Shown here piece after piece: positions 1 through 10,049 of a stretch of 64,000 nucleotides of DNA. Source of the DNA: Thunnus maccoyii (taxonomy: Eukaryota; Chordata; Actinopteri; Scombriformes; Scombridae); assembly GCF_910596095.1 (NCBI RefSeq), contig NC_056550.1:11840501-11904500 (forward strand). Reading direction: 5' to 3'. The notes beneath the pieces were generated by a model. The model was given only the letters and a program-made list of their open reading frames with translations, ran no database searches and was not told the DNA's origin. Both the position numbers and the translations under genes were made by a program. How positions within the stretch are numbered: position 1 is the first letter of the stretch; each line of letters opens with the position of its first letter.

Positions 1-54
1 CACCGACCTTCTGATTGATGGATGACACACTCATCCTCCTGAGCCACAGCCACC
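1..54 (+). repeat. 3' end of a common teleost interspersed repeat
   Basis: The window opens inside a repeat whose longer copy lies at 55548-55803. The shared end carries the accgaccttctgattgatgg and cctcctgagccacagc motifs. I recognise these as part of a short repeat widespread in fish genomes, but I cannot assign its class with certainty. Confidence 0.75.
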
Positions 55-1172
55 CCATTCCCATATATTCCCATACGTTACAAGCGCTGATTGGCGCTTT
101 TACAGATCAAACCACTTGGCACCAAGTTTAAGATTGATTTCTGATTGATAGAACCTCTACTTTTCTCAAATTTTAGGGTCAATAATGTAAGAGTAGTTTC
201 ATGTGTATAATTCAGTTTTGCCAAAAATGTCAAGTGGAACCTTATAATTCTAAGGTCACGCAAATTCATGTCTTCTTACACGCTGAGACACTGGTGGTTT
301 TCTTTTTTTTTTTTTGCACAAACATACTGCATAAAATCCAGATAATGAAAGTTAAGAGATGTGTCATGAGAGGTCAGGAAGCCACAAGCTTATACAACTG
401 ACCTCCCCTCAACTTAAGGAGAAAAACAAACAATAAAAAAAAGGGGGAAAAAAAACCAAGCAAACATAATTTAGGAACATACAACAAAAACAAATGACAA
501 CAAGAAGCACACAAAATGAGCAGAATAATTAACCAATAAAAAAAGAAGATTTTTGATAACACGCATGTAGAAAATGAGGTGTCACAGGTCACATTGACTT
601 CTTTCAAACCTCTAGAGGGCGGTCTAGAACTGACTGGGTTTGATCCTCATACTGATCATGATAAATCATGTGCACTAGAAGTAACGTCAAGAAAGACCAC
701 AAGTGATTGGATTGGTTTTTATCTGACATCAGACTATTTTCACATTGATTCATGTAAAAATTGATCTGCATATATTACATGTTCCTCTATACTCATTCAC
801 ATTTTTTTCACTATGGTGTTTTTGTTACCTGATGTGGTGTCTTTTACAAAGATGACACTTGCAGAGAAATATGTTTATTAAAGTATAAAGTGTTTATTTT
901 TTAACTTTTATTCTGTTCCAGTATAATTAAACAATCACATACCTTAGAGGCACTGAAAACTTTGAATCTTTTCTTTCTTTTAACAAAATTGAATCACAAT
1001 CCTTATGAGTGAGTTGACAAGCATTTACAGTACTGCAGTGTTCAAAATTAACTAAGGGGATTAGAGGTATAAGAGTTTGGAGGATTCAATCCTGCACAGT
1101 GAACATACATTCTCCACCAAACATGAACTGAGATCCAAGTCCAATTCAGTTCCTTCATCTGAGGAGGAGTCA
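55..1172. repeat. 5' flank of V1, duplicated at 55804-56929
   Basis: Non-coding AT-rich sequence. It matches 55804-56929 almost base for base apart from small indels in the T-rich and A-rich runs. Two ttcccatat/ttcccatac units lie at about 57-79; the other copy has four such units. I see no gene in it. Confidence 0.85.
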
Positions 1173-1180
1173 ATGCAAAA
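1173..1180 (+). promoter_or_regulatory. Octamer of V1 promoter
   Basis: ATGCAAAA, one base from the consensus Ig octamer ATGCAAAT, in the family A context gaggaggagtca. It lies 70 bp before the leader ATG. No clear TATA box is present in this family. Confidence 0.75.
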
Positions 1181-1250
1181 TATCTTCCTCTATTTATGTG
1201 ACTGCAGATGGATGGTAGGATGACAGAGAACAGTGGACACACACTTTAAC

Positions 1251-1698
1251 ATGATGGACTTTAGGACAGGACTGCTGCTTCTAACTGTCTTCTGGACAGG
1301 TGAAAATATTTACAGATCTTGGGTTGAATCTGTCTTCAAATTGTTGCCAACATATGTAGAAAGGGACTGTTTTCTTTTTTTGTCTTGACAGGAGTTGATG
1401 GTCAGACTCTGACAGAATCTGAACCAGTGGTTAAAAAACCTGGAGAATCCCACAGATTGACCTGTACAACATCTGGATTCACATTCAGCAGCCGCTACAT
1501 GGCCTGGGTCAGACAGGCTCCTGGAAAAACACTGGAGTGGATTGCTTATATAGGCACAAGCAGTACTCCTATCTATTACTCCCAGTCAGTCCAGAGTAGA
1601 TTCACCATCTCCAGAGATGACTCCAGCAGTAAGCTCTATCTACAGATGAACAGTCTGAAGACTGAGGACACAGCAGTGTATTATTGTGCCCGAAGACA
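1251..1698 (+). CDS. ighv: V1: IgH variable segment, family A
   Basis: After joining to D and J it would encode the antigen-binding N-terminal domain of the Ig heavy chain. Leader exon 1251-1299 reads [17 protein letters not shown] across a phase-1 splice. A 92-nt GT-AG intron separates it from the V exon at 1392-1698. The domain has the strand-B Cys (RLTC), the FR2 core WVRQAP and the ending YYCAR; CDR1 is GFTFSSRY and CDR2 IGTSSTPI. It differs from most A genes in FR3 (SSSKLYLQ and EDTAVYYC) and matches V22 there, so it belongs to a minor A subgroup. No defect seen. The first ATG of a tandem ATGATG was taken as start. Confidence 0.93.
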
Positions 1699-1737
1699 CA
1701 CAGTGAGAGACAGTAATGAGAGAGTCATACAAAAACT
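1699..1737 (+). promoter_or_regulatory. RSS of V1 (23-bp spacer)
   Basis: Heptamer CACAGTG (1699-1705), 23-bp spacer, nonamer ACAAAAACT (1729-1737). Confidence 0.92.
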
Positions 1738-2834
1738 ACTTCCTCTATTTACCACCACTGATAATATTCATTCCTTCAGTATCATATTTCTTATAAAATT
1801 GACTGTGATGAACATTTGTTTTTATTGTCAGACACAGAAATTCTGTTGTTATTATCTGAATATTTAGGAGTTATATTGTCTAATTTGTGTTTTATTGAAC
1901 TAATGAAATCATACATTAACATTTTACAGGATAATTTTCGTGATACATAAACTGTGAATCCAGTGATTCAACCTACAAGTTGCTCTTTAAATTCAGTAGA
2001 AACTTACATGAATATAGAAAATTAAAGTAGAGACATATTTCTTTCTTCATAGGAAAAAGATGTTTTATATTTTGTTTCTTGGAAGCAATGTTTAGAGGAG
2101 ATGTAAAAAGACTGTTGATAGTTGACAATGATGATAGTTAAATGCTTTGTGTATAGTGAAACTGTAATTGTATGTTTTAATAAATACATGCATAAAGATC
2201 ATGCATGTGATACAAAAATGTGTAATTAAGTCATTTGTACAATTTCACACAATTTTGAGATTGTAGAACAATGAGCTAACAAAAAGAATATTTGCTATAC
2301 ATAATTACATTTACAAACAATCCTAAAATTGGGACATTTTACAGTTAAAAAAATCTGTGTTGCGTTAAGATATTTGACAAATCAAAACCTTTTTGCCTTT
2401 TTTATAATTGAAGTATCTACTTATCTAACCTGTGATTAACAGTCAACATGATCACAAATATTGTGACAGATCAATAGAATACATTATGTATATATATATA
2501 TATATATCTGTTCATAATCTTTTGCTGCTTTATTATTTTCAGTACAGTGAGTTTGTTAGTTGTCCAGCTGAAAAAAGAAGAACGTTTCCAGCATTCTTAT
2601 TACAAATAGGGTTAATTAGTTTATTAGAATTAGAATTATTGTCACTTTGGAAAATCATTGTGTTCCTGTAGCAATCTTTTTACAAATACAACAACACAGA
2701 GAGTCAAAAACAAATAGCAAAGAGCTCTGTAGAGGAGTGACTCCTCTTCAGTGAGCATCCATTCTCTAATTTCACCAAAAAGTAACTGAGAGACAAATCC
2801 ACTGCAGTTTACTTCTCCCTGTGACTAGGAGTTA
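1738..2834. repeat. V1-V2 spacer, copied near 35.6-36.14 kb
   Basis: AT-rich, no gene. A (TA)n microsatellite lies at about 2489-2508. The last 300 bp, including acaaatagggtta and gagctctgtagaggag, recurs upstream of the truncated leader at 36.2 kb. This shows that the V1-V2 interval was once duplicated there. Confidence 0.75.
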
Positions 2835-2842
2835 ATGCAAAA
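2835..2842 (+). promoter_or_regulatory. Octamer of V2 promoter
   Basis: ATGCAAAA, 73 bp before the leader ATG. Confidence 0.72.
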
Positions 2843-2914
2843 CCTTGATTTCTTCCACCTCTACTTATCTGACTGCAGAGAGGATGACAGAGAACAGTGG
2901 ACACACAGTTTAAC

Positions 2915-3356
2915 ATGATGGACTATAGGACAGAACTGCTGCTTTTAACTATCTGCTGGGCAGGTGAAGATTTTTATAGATCTTAATCTAACAGAGCTTT
3001 TATGTGTGTCAGCAGTTTATTTCAATTTAATTTCCTTTTTCTTTGGACAGGTGTTGATGGTCAGATTTTGACAGAATCTGAACCAGCAGTTAAAAAGCCT
3101 GGAGAAACCCACAAACTGACCTGTACAGCTTCTGGGTTCACACTCAGCAGCTACTGGATGAACTGGATCAGACAGGCTACTGGAAAAGGACTGGAGTGGA
3201 TTTCCACTGTCAGAAATGACGGTGGCAGCAGTTACTACTCTCAGTCAGTTCAAGGCCGATTCAACATCTCCAGAGACAACAGCAGAGAGCAGCTGTATCT
3301 GCAGATGAACAGTCTGAAGACTGAAGATTCTGCTGTTTAATATTGTGCTCGAGAGC
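2915..3356 (+). pseudogene. ighv: V2: family A V pseudogene, stop in the YYC motif
   Basis: The leader exon (2915-2963) and V exon (3051-3356) are in register across an 87-nt intron. The reading frame is open from [12 protein letters not shown] through FR3 until the conserved VYYC. There the first Tyr codon TAT has become TAA (3338-3340), two codons before the Cys. CDR1 is GFTLSSYW and CDR2 [10 protein letters not shown]2 has RQATGKG instead of RQAPGKG. One substitution explains the loss of function, and promoter and RSS remain, so inactivation looks recent. Its counterpart in the duplicated block is V35. Confidence 0.93.
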
Positions 3357-3394
3357 CACAGTGACACAAGAGGAAGCAACGCTGTATAAAAACT
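3357..3394 (+). promoter_or_regulatory. RSS of V2 (22-bp spacer)
   Basis: Heptamer CACAGTG (3357-3363), 22-bp spacer, nonamer ATAAAAACT (3386-3394); the second nonamer base departs from the usual C. Confidence 0.85.
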
Positions 3395-4010
3395 CACCAA
3401 ATTCACATAATAAACTTCAATACAACAAATATTGACTGATTGATGCAATAAAACAGGCAGTAAAGTTTTCTAAATCAGAATATGAAGAAAATGTAGCTAC
3501 ATCCCTCTACAAACAGGATCAGATCCACATAAACTTTCTTTCGTTATTTATTTTATTGTTTTTATTTTTTTAGTTAATATTAATTTAGTATCAACAATCC
3601 TAATCCACCACCACCATGTTATTTTGCAGAGTTTGCGCAATTTGGTGTCATAACAATGTATTTGGGTATAAATAGTTTACAATAAAAGCAGAAAAAATAT
3701 TATTTGATAAAGTGAACAGTTGTTTCATTAAATGCAGAGATATTGTGTGAAGAATGTGTATGTCATTAAATAACCATTAATAATGAACTATTGAACAATA
3801 AATGTCAAGTATGTTGTTGTGTTTGAAATGAATATTTGTCAGGAACCACAGTGTTAACAAGCACATGTGTAACATCAAATAACACTGAAAAGGACTCATT
3901 ATAGATTACAGTGAAAAAAACTTGCAGTTTAAAATGTTTCATCAAGGCTCATTAGACTCTTCTATCAGGCTCCAATGAGACCAACATTAATGCTTCATGT
4001 GTTTGATTCT
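3395..4010. repeat. V2-V3 spacer, duplicated at 57487-58082
   Basis: No gene seen. It is nearly identical to the V35-V36 spacer, including the tattgactgattgatgcaat tract and the run leading to the family B promoter. Confidence 0.85.
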
Positions 4011-4051
4011 ATGCAAACTCAGTGATCCTCCTTGTTTCTCAGCTATAAAAA
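4011..4051 (+). promoter_or_regulatory. V3 promoter: octamer plus TATA
   Basis: ATGCAAAC (4011-4018) and TATAAAAA (4044-4051), 25 bp apart; the TATA box ends 53 bp before the ATG. This is the standard family B arrangement. Confidence 0.85.
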
Positions 4052-4104
4052 CTTCACATCAGACTGTCAGTGGAGATCACAGCACATCAGTTTCACCATA
4101 AACC

Positions 4105-4527
4105 ATGTTCTCTGTAGCTCTGCTGCTGCTGTTGGCAGCTGGATCCTGTGAGTCTCACTGGATTTGTAATAGTCAGCAGTTCTTCTTTTGTTTTGATAAT
4201 TTGTCACAAAACATTTTCTTCTTTTAACAGGTGTGAATTGTGAACAGTTGACACAGCCAGCCTCAGTGACTGTGCAGCCAGGTCAACGTCTGACCATCAC
4301 CTGTCAGGTCTCTTATTCTGTTGGCAGCTATTACACAGCTTGGATCAGACAGCCTGCAGGGAAAGAACTGGAGTGGATTGGAAGTAGATATACTGGATAC
4401 ACATTCTACAAAGATTCACTAAAGAACAAGTTCAGTATCGACTTAGACTCTTCCAGCAACACAGTGACTCTAAACAGACAGAATGTGCAGCCTGAAGACA
4501 CTGCTGTGTATTACTGTGCCAGACACC
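4105..4527 (+). CDS. ighv: V3: IgH variable segment, family B
   Basis: First family B gene. Leader exon 4105-4147 encodes MFSVALLLLLAAGS and is joined in phase 1 over an 83-nt intron to the V exon 4231-4527, giving a CVNCEQ junction. The domain has QRLTITC with the strand-B Cys, the FR2 core [14 protein letters not shown]3 with KNKFSIDLDSSSNTV, and the ending YYCARH. CDR1 is YSVGSYY and CDR2 RYTGYT. VNC in place of VKC at the mature start is shared only with V36, its duplicate. The frame is fully open. Confidence 0.94.
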
Positions 4528-4566
4528 CACAATAACACAAACCATCAGCAGACCTGAACAAAAACC
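4528..4566 (+). promoter_or_regulatory. RSS of V3 (23-bp spacer)
   Basis: Heptamer CACAATA (4528-4534), 23-bp spacer, nonamer ACAAAAACC (4558-4566). The CACAATA heptamer is the family B form. Confidence 0.92.
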
Positions 4567-5542
4567 CCTCAGTGCCTGAACACTTGTAACATGAAGCCAC
4601 CAGAGGAGGAGCCCTTAGACCACTAATGATTTCAACACTAGTTCACTGTTACAATAGCAGGAAACAGAATTTGATCATATTTAACAATAAAAAGTAAAAT
4701 AAATATGACATGAATTATTATGATATATAATTATAATAATATTAAATAATACAGTGGAGGCATTTACCAAAAAGTGCTCTCTCTTCCTGACTCACAATAT
4801 TTATATTTCACGTGGTGAATTTGTTGCAGCATTATTTCAACTGACAACTACACTTTGAAAGCTCTTCATGTAACATGAAATGAAACATAAATAATCTTTC
4901 TTTATGTGACTTTTAGTTTTAGTTTGTGGCTCCACAGAAATTACTTTTCAGTCTGGACTAACAATGAGAGGAAGGATTGAACAGGACAAGAAATGTAACA
5001 TTTTCTCCTTTTACTCTGAGAATACAAGAGCTTTACAAAACACTTTCACAGTCTTTGGTACGATCTGTCTCCAGTATAGATGCAAACATTACAGGTGACC
5101 TCAGTAGATCAAGATATTAGCAAACTGTAAGTAAGTGAAATATGCTGTGGTATTAAAATAAAATAATGTTATTAATAATTGACAATAACATTATTATTTG
5201 CTTGGTCTAAATGATTGATAAATTAAAACAGGTTTTATGTCTTAGTCCTCTCTGTATTGTAGATTAATGTTGACCTTTTTCACATATTTACCTGTTTCTT
5301 TTTACATATTTTTCACATATTCTCATCAGTTTTCTTCACTTATATTCCTACTGGGGTTTTCGTTCACCCTGACATCCTGAATGTTATGAGCACTTTGTGA
5401 GAAAAACAAAAATAGCAACATTTGTTCAGAAGGTACTTTTTCTATTAAAACTTAATGATAATAAGTATGAACTTAATATCAAAATTAGTATAGCAATTTC
5501 AAAAATTCAACCCAAATCTGTCCTCCCTGTGAGGAGGAGTCA
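4567..5542. repeat. V3-V4 spacer (B-to-A type)
   Basis: It begins with the conserved family B tail (cagtgcctgaacacttgtaa, then ccaccagaggaggagccc). It continues through AT-rich sequence shared with 17.2-17.7 kb, 43.3-43.8 kb and 58.7-59.2 kb, then into the family A upstream block with gttatgagcactttgtgaga. No gene seen. Confidence 0.75.
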
Positions 5543-5550
5543 ATGCAAAA
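5543..5550 (+). promoter_or_regulatory. Octamer of V4 promoter
   Basis: ATGCAAAA, 72 bp before the leader ATG. Confidence 0.75.
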
Positions 5551-5622
5551 CCTTGATGTCTTCCACCTCTACTTATCAGACTGCAGAGAGGATGACAGAG
5601 AACAGTGAACACACAGTTTAAC

Positions 5623-6057
5623 ATGATGGACTATAGGACAGGACTGCTGCTTTTAACTATCTGCTGGGCAGGTGAAAATATTTACAGATCTTAAATTGAA
5701 GTTGTTAAAAAATTAAAAACTTAAGTAACAATTTTCTTTTTGTCTTAACAGGTGTTGATGGTCAGACTCTGACAGAATCTGAACCAGCAGTTAAAAAGCC
5801 TGGAGAATCCCACAAACTGACCTGTACAACATCTGGATTGTCATTCAGTAGCTACCGGATGGCCTGGATCAGACAGGCTCCTGGAAAAGGACTGGAGTGG
5901 ATTGCTTATATCAGATATGACAGTGCTTACATCTACTACTCTCAGTCAGTTCAAGGCCGATTCACCATCTCCAGAGACAACAGCAGAGAGCAGCTGTATC
6001 TGCAGATGAACAGTCTGAAGACTGAAGATTCTGCTGTTTATTATTGTGCTCGAGACT
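5623..6057 (+). CDS. ighv: V4: IgH variable segment, family A
   Basis: Leader exon 5623-5671 ([17 protein letters not shown] across the splice), an 80-nt intron and V exon 5752-6057. The intron is a shorter type shared with V18 (aaaattaaaaacttaag), not the 91-nt type of most A genes. The domain is open throughout, with CDR1 [11 protein letters not shown]2 IRYDSAYI and the ending YYCARDS. The charged CDR1/CDR2 set is not repeated in the window. The acceptor is preceded by ttaaca where its neighbours have ttgaca; the AG is intact. Confidence 0.93.
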
Positions 6058-6095
6058 CACAGTAACTGAATTGGTTGAGCAGCTGTACAAAATCC
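6058..6095 (+). promoter_or_regulatory. RSS of V4 (22-bp spacer)
   Basis: Heptamer CACAGTA (last base differs from CACAGTG), 22-bp spacer, nonamer ACAAAATCC (6087-6095). Confidence 0.88.
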
Positions 6096-6520
6096 TACAA
6101 TACTCATCTTCTGGGCTAGTAGCATTTAGTAATCGAGTATGTTTAGTAATAAATTACAGCAACATTTGTCTCTGCATTATGTAAAGTTGTTTTTTCCTCA
6201 AAAATATTCTTTACTAAACATGAGAAACATCAACTTTCATGATACATTTGTCTGGGTGTGAAATAAAGAAAATACAAACTACTACAAATAATAATAGAGA
6301 AGAAGTTTAAGAATGATTAGCATTTCTGTAAATTAAGACAACATAATGTCGACAAATTATGTGGAATCGTAAAATCAAGGAGTGAAAAAAAGTTGCAGTT
6401 TCCTTTATAAAATCACTAGAGGTCAGTGTCAAGTTTCTCTCTCCTCTTTTACAATAAGGAAACACTCAGATCTGCTTTTCTCATTGATATTAACAGACTG
6501 ACCCTTGAACCAAATCCTTA
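6096..6520. repeat. V4 3' flank, shared with V11 3' flank
   Basis: AT-rich, no gene. It matches 18964-19340 downstream of V11, for example tcactagaggtcagtgtcaa, up to the transposon end that follows. Confidence 0.7.
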
Positions 6521-6558
6521 TCTCGCCTAGGGCACCAAAATGGCTAGAGCCGGCCCTG
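6521..6558 (-). mobile_element. Terminal scrap of a hAT-like DNA transposon
   Basis: The run cctagggcaccaaaatggct followed by agagccggccctg reads in reverse as CAGGGCCGGCTCT, a terminal sequence typical of hAT-type elements in vertebrates. Only one end is present. Sequence to its right is family B 3' flank, so the element marks a rearrangement boundary. Family call is by motif memory only. Confidence 0.5.
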
Positions 6559-7391
6559 AGTTCATTGTTACAATAACAGGAAACAGTCTTTGAACACATT
6601 TAACCGTGAAAAAAGTAAAACGAAATAACATGACTTATTATGATATATAATTACAATAATATTAAATAATACAGTAGAGGCATTTAACAAACAGTGTTCT
6701 CTCTTCCTGACTTGCAGTTTTTATATTTTAACAACATTTTCTCCTTTTACTCGTGAGAATACAAGAGCTTTACAGAACACTTTCACAGTCTTTAGTACGA
6801 TCTGTCTCCAGTATAGATGCAAACATTACAGGTGACCTCAGTAGATCAAAATATTAGCAAACTGTAAATACGTTAAATAGGCTGTGGTATTAAAATAAAA
6901 TAAAGTTATAAACAACTAACAACAGTGTTACTTCTTTCTTGCTCCTCTGCATTATTATTAATGATTATAAATTAAAACAGGTTGTTTGATGTCTTAGTCC
7001 TCTGCATATTGTAGATTAATGTTCACCATTTTTAAAAATGGTTCATCAGATTTTAGATGTCCTTTCTCGTAGGCAGCCATTGGTTTTTGTTCATGAAAAT
7101 CATTTTAATTATCTGAGGTGAGATTCATCTCATGTTTTAGCAAAGGTAAGATTTTGTGTCATGATAGTTCAGTTGCGAGTGTGTTTAAAATATGTATTTG
7201 TTGAGTGATACTCTGATATCCAACAACACAAGATGGTTGCAACTCAAACTTTGAACACAAAATTCAACTTTTGAAGACAATTCTGATTAAATAGAAGTTT
7301 CAAATATAGATTGCCTAATTCAAAATTAATTTAGCTTGTGTTGAAATTATTACATTATTGTTTTGCACAACAAACAAAAGGCCAAATTCTA
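6559..7391. repeat. Family B 3' flank without a B gene
   Basis: From 6559 the sequence (ttcattgttacaataacagg and onward) is the tail normally found behind family B genes such as V3 and V14, yet no B exon precedes it. The rest is the B-to-A spacer shared with 17.3-18.2 kb and 43.4-44.3 kb. A B gene appears to have been lost here. Confidence 0.65.
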
Positions 7392-7470
7392 TCCTCCCTG
7401 TGAGGACGAGTCAATTCAAAACTTGGTTGACTTCCAACTTCACTGATCCAACTGCAAAGAAAATGACAAA
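7392..7470 (+). promoter_or_regulatory. Decayed family A promoter, no gene attached
   Basis: tgaggacgagtcaattcaaa followed by cttccaacttcactgatcca aligns with the working A promoter (gaggaggagtcaatgcaaaa, then cttccacctctacttatc). The octamer is destroyed (ATTCAAAA) and no leader follows. The active V5 promoter lies about 150 bp downstream. Confidence 0.6.
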
Positions 7471-7569
7471 TTATTTAGTTTCCACTGCGACTTTTGTTTG
7501 CAAGGTAAAAGAGTATTGCATATTTTAAAAACCTCAATGCAGTTCTCTCCTCTCTGTGAGGAGGAGTTA

Positions 7570-7577
7570 ATGCAAAA
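7570..7577 (+). promoter_or_regulatory. Octamer of V5 promoter
   Basis: ATGCAAAA, 72 bp before the leader ATG. Confidence 0.75.
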
Positions 7578-7649
7578 CCTTGATGTCTTCCACCTCTACT
7601 TATCTGACTGCAGAGAGGATGACAGAGAACAGTGGACACACGGTTTAAC

Positions 7650-8098
7650 ATGATGGACTATAGGACAGGACTGCTGCTTTTAACTATCTGCTGGGCAGGT
7701 GAAGATCTTCACTGATCTTGAGTTGAAGTTGTTGTTAAAAAGTTACCAGCTTAAAGAAACTGATTATTTTCCTTTTTCTGTCTTGGCAGGTGTTGATGGT
7801 CAGACTCTGACAGAATCTGAACCAGCAGTTAAAAAGCCTGGAGAATCCCACAAACTGACCTGTACAACATCTGGATTGTCATTCAGCAGCGTCCACATGG
7901 CCTGGATTAGACAGGCTCCTGGAAAAGGACTGGAATGGATTGCATTTATCAGCAATGGTGGTGGTAGTAGCACAGACTACTCTCAGTCAGTTCAAGGCCG
8001 GTTCACCATCTCCAGAGACAACAGCAGAGAGCAGCTGTATCTGCAGATGAACAGTCTGAAGACTGAAGATTCTGCTGTTTATTATTGTGCTCGAGACT
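7650..8098 (+). CDS. ighv: V5: IgH variable segment, family A
   Basis: Leader exon 7650-7698, a 91-nt intron and V exon 7790-8098. The frame is open to YYCARDS. CDR1 is GLSFSSVH and CDR2 ISNGGGSST, one residue longer than in most A genes through an extra Ser codon in an AGT/AGC-rich tract. The acceptor is ttggcag where most A genes have ttgacag, still a valid AG. The tandem serine and glycine codons in CDR2 vary in number among family A genes. Confidence 0.94.
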
Positions 8099-8136
8099 CA
8101 CAGTGACTGAGTTGGTTGAGCAGCTGTACAAAATCC
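8099..8136 (+). promoter_or_regulatory. RSS of V5 (22-bp spacer)
   Basis: Heptamer CACAGTG, 22-bp spacer, nonamer ACAAAATCC (8128-8136). Confidence 0.92.
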
Positions 8137-8908
8137 TACAATACTCATCAGACCCCCTTTAACTCACATGAATAATGTTGTCAGTTCAGTTAGTTCAGGA
8201 AAATGATGTAATTCCTTCACACCCAAACACCTTCTTGGAACCAATAATATGCTAATTGGGTTTTTAAACAAAGAATCCTAACAACAGTTCTTCAGAAAGA
8301 TTTTAATTGTCTTCTTACATAAAGCAACATTTTTATTTATTTATTTTTTTTAACTTGAATTTCAGTATCTGAGCAGCTCTCTAGAGGCTCTGAATGTCTG
8401 TGGCTTCAAACATTTGCAACACTGATACAACAAAAAAGTATTTTATGTAAAACTCCAAACCTCCACACAGCTCCTGAATGCTTGGCAAATGATGAATTTA
8501 CATATACAGTAATAAATGTTTAATTAAAATTACAGATACATATCCTTTTCCATGTGAGACTATTTATAACTTTCAATTCATTCACAGTAGACTCACCAAA
8601 GACAGATTTTGATAACTATTTATTAATGATTTTTGTGGATGATAATGTGTTTTTATCAATTATTACACAAAATCTTATCCATGCAACACTCAGTATTAGA
8701 CTAAAATCAGTTTATCTACAATAATACATGAATAAATGGTAATTCATTTTAAATAAAATCATAGAACCATTTTAAGTTCAGTAAATTAACAATATATCAT
8801 AGTACACACTATATATTCAGTCTGGACACTTGATAAGAAAGACTGAACTCTTCACCTCAAAGTGAAAAATAGAAGTAACAAGAAATAGATAATTATTAAT
8901 TCAACGAT
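8137..8908. repeat. V5-V6 spacer (A-to-C type), duplicated at 49914-50667
   Basis: It contains the A-gene tail with cagctctctagaggctctga, then AT-rich sequence leading to the family C promoter. The copy between V33 and V34 is nearly identical and the one between V8 and V9 is more diverged. No gene. Confidence 0.8.
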
Positions 8909-8928
8909 ATGCAAATAAATATGACTCA
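8909..8928 (+). promoter_or_regulatory. V6 promoter: perfect octamer and AP-1-like site
   Basis: ATGCAAAT (8909-8916) followed at 8922-8928 by TGACTCA, a consensus AP-1 motif, and then aggaag. A (TG)n tract at about 8941-8953 lies between this and the leader. Confidence 0.7.
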
Positions 8929-9002
8929 TAAGGAAGTGAAGTGTGTGTGTGTGTCAGTGAGAGGACAGAAGAGCTCACATCAGTTCAGCTTCAACATCAA
9001 CC

Positions 9003-9345
9003 ATGTTCTCTGCAGCTCTGATGCTGCTGCTGGCAGCTGGATCCTGTGAGGAGCTTTCAGTGGATTCACACTAATAAACACATTAGAAACACTGAATAGT
9101 CAGATGAATGATGGAGATAATGTTGATTTCTCTTTCCACAGGTGTGTACAGTATTGATCTCATCCAGCCAGAGTCAATGGTTGTGCAGTCTGGATAACTG
9201 TTGTTTTTCTGACAAACCTGGTATAAAGAAATTATGGCTGCATGACAGTAGCTAATGAGCAGTTTAACTTTCTGTATGTGCTGAGGGTCAAACACTGACT
9301 GAGTCTGAATCAGTGGTTAAAAGGTCTGGAGAATCTCATAGACTG
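9003..9345 (+). pseudogene. ighv: V6: truncated family C V pseudogene with a family A shard
   Basis: The leader 9003-9045 (MFSAALMLLLAAGS) and splice sites are intact. The V exon from 9142 reads VYSIDLIQPESMVVQSG and stops at TAA (9195-9197). The rest of the C domain and the RSS are missing. At 9286-9345, after about 90 bp of unrelated sequence, a shard of a family A FR1 appears ([20 protein letters not shown]). It is in frame with itself but not attached to any V domain. The same two-part structure recurs at V34, and V9 shares the stop. Confidence 0.88.
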
Positions 9346-9768
9346 AGTGAATGTGGAAAAAAAGAGTAATAAAAAACACTGATTGCATGATGCAATAATA
9401 TAGATACTAGAACATTATAATCACTAATATATGACATTATGGAACAAATGGATTACACTACTAGACATTATTAAACCTTAAACCATCATGTATTAAAAGA
9501 GATTGGTGTCAGCTAAAAATGCACAAGTCAATGCTTTTGCTAAATAGTCTTTCTCTGACTCATAATGTCTCTATGTAAAATATTGAGGAATGAATAACAG
9601 CAACATTTCAACATGCACCTTGCTTTTAACAGGAAGCAGTGAAACCCCCAAAAGTCATGTCTTTTCCATAACTTCATCATTTAAAAAGATTAACAATATA
9701 TTATAATCTGAATAACTACAGTGTTAGTAAGTTCACTGAATCACTTCTCTTCAGCCTTCATGGTGTCA
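9346..9768. repeat. V6 3' flank, duplicated at 51103-51525
   Basis: AT-rich, no gene. Nearly identical to the flank of V34. Confidence 0.8.
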
Positions 9769-10049
9769 TGTATTGTGAGGGTTGGCCGAGCAGCCAGGCA
9801 CAAAAAATGAGGAGGTACAGGCAGAGTTCAGCAGTCCAAGTGAATTTTATTTGCCATCAGTGGAGTGTGCAGATATTTACAGTGGACATGAATATCTGGC
9901 CAAAATGGAAAAAAAGCAGTGTTAAATAACAATATACTGTCAAATAGAAATTCATTGAAGTTTAGTGTAAAATGTGTTTTTCCTTAAAAAGAGTACTTTA
10001 ACAGTCAAATACCCCAAAAGAGGCAAAACACCCCTCCCACTCTACCACA
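9769..10049 (-). mobile_element. LTR fossil, minus orientation (shorter copy)
   Basis: It starts TGTATTGTGAGGG and ends CTCTACCACA on the + strand, so it has TG...CA ends. Read on the minus strand it has an AATAAA signal (9846-9851 on +). It is the paralogue of the longer copy at 51526-52083 and is plainly incomplete relative to it. The purine-rich minus-strand sequence just outside the right end resembles a polypurine tract, which would make this a 3' LTR. Family not determined. Confidence 0.5.

Noticed and set aside
2489-2508. (TA)n run as a possible regulatory element
   Set aside because: Simple microsatellite with no conserved position relative to other V genes.
7699-8106. Open frame running through the leader intron into V5 (also V11, V16, V24, V29, V33)
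   Set aside because: The frame begins at the splice donor GTG and is not in register with the leader; unspliced leader reading meets a stop. It is a by-product of a 91-nt intron without stops in that frame.
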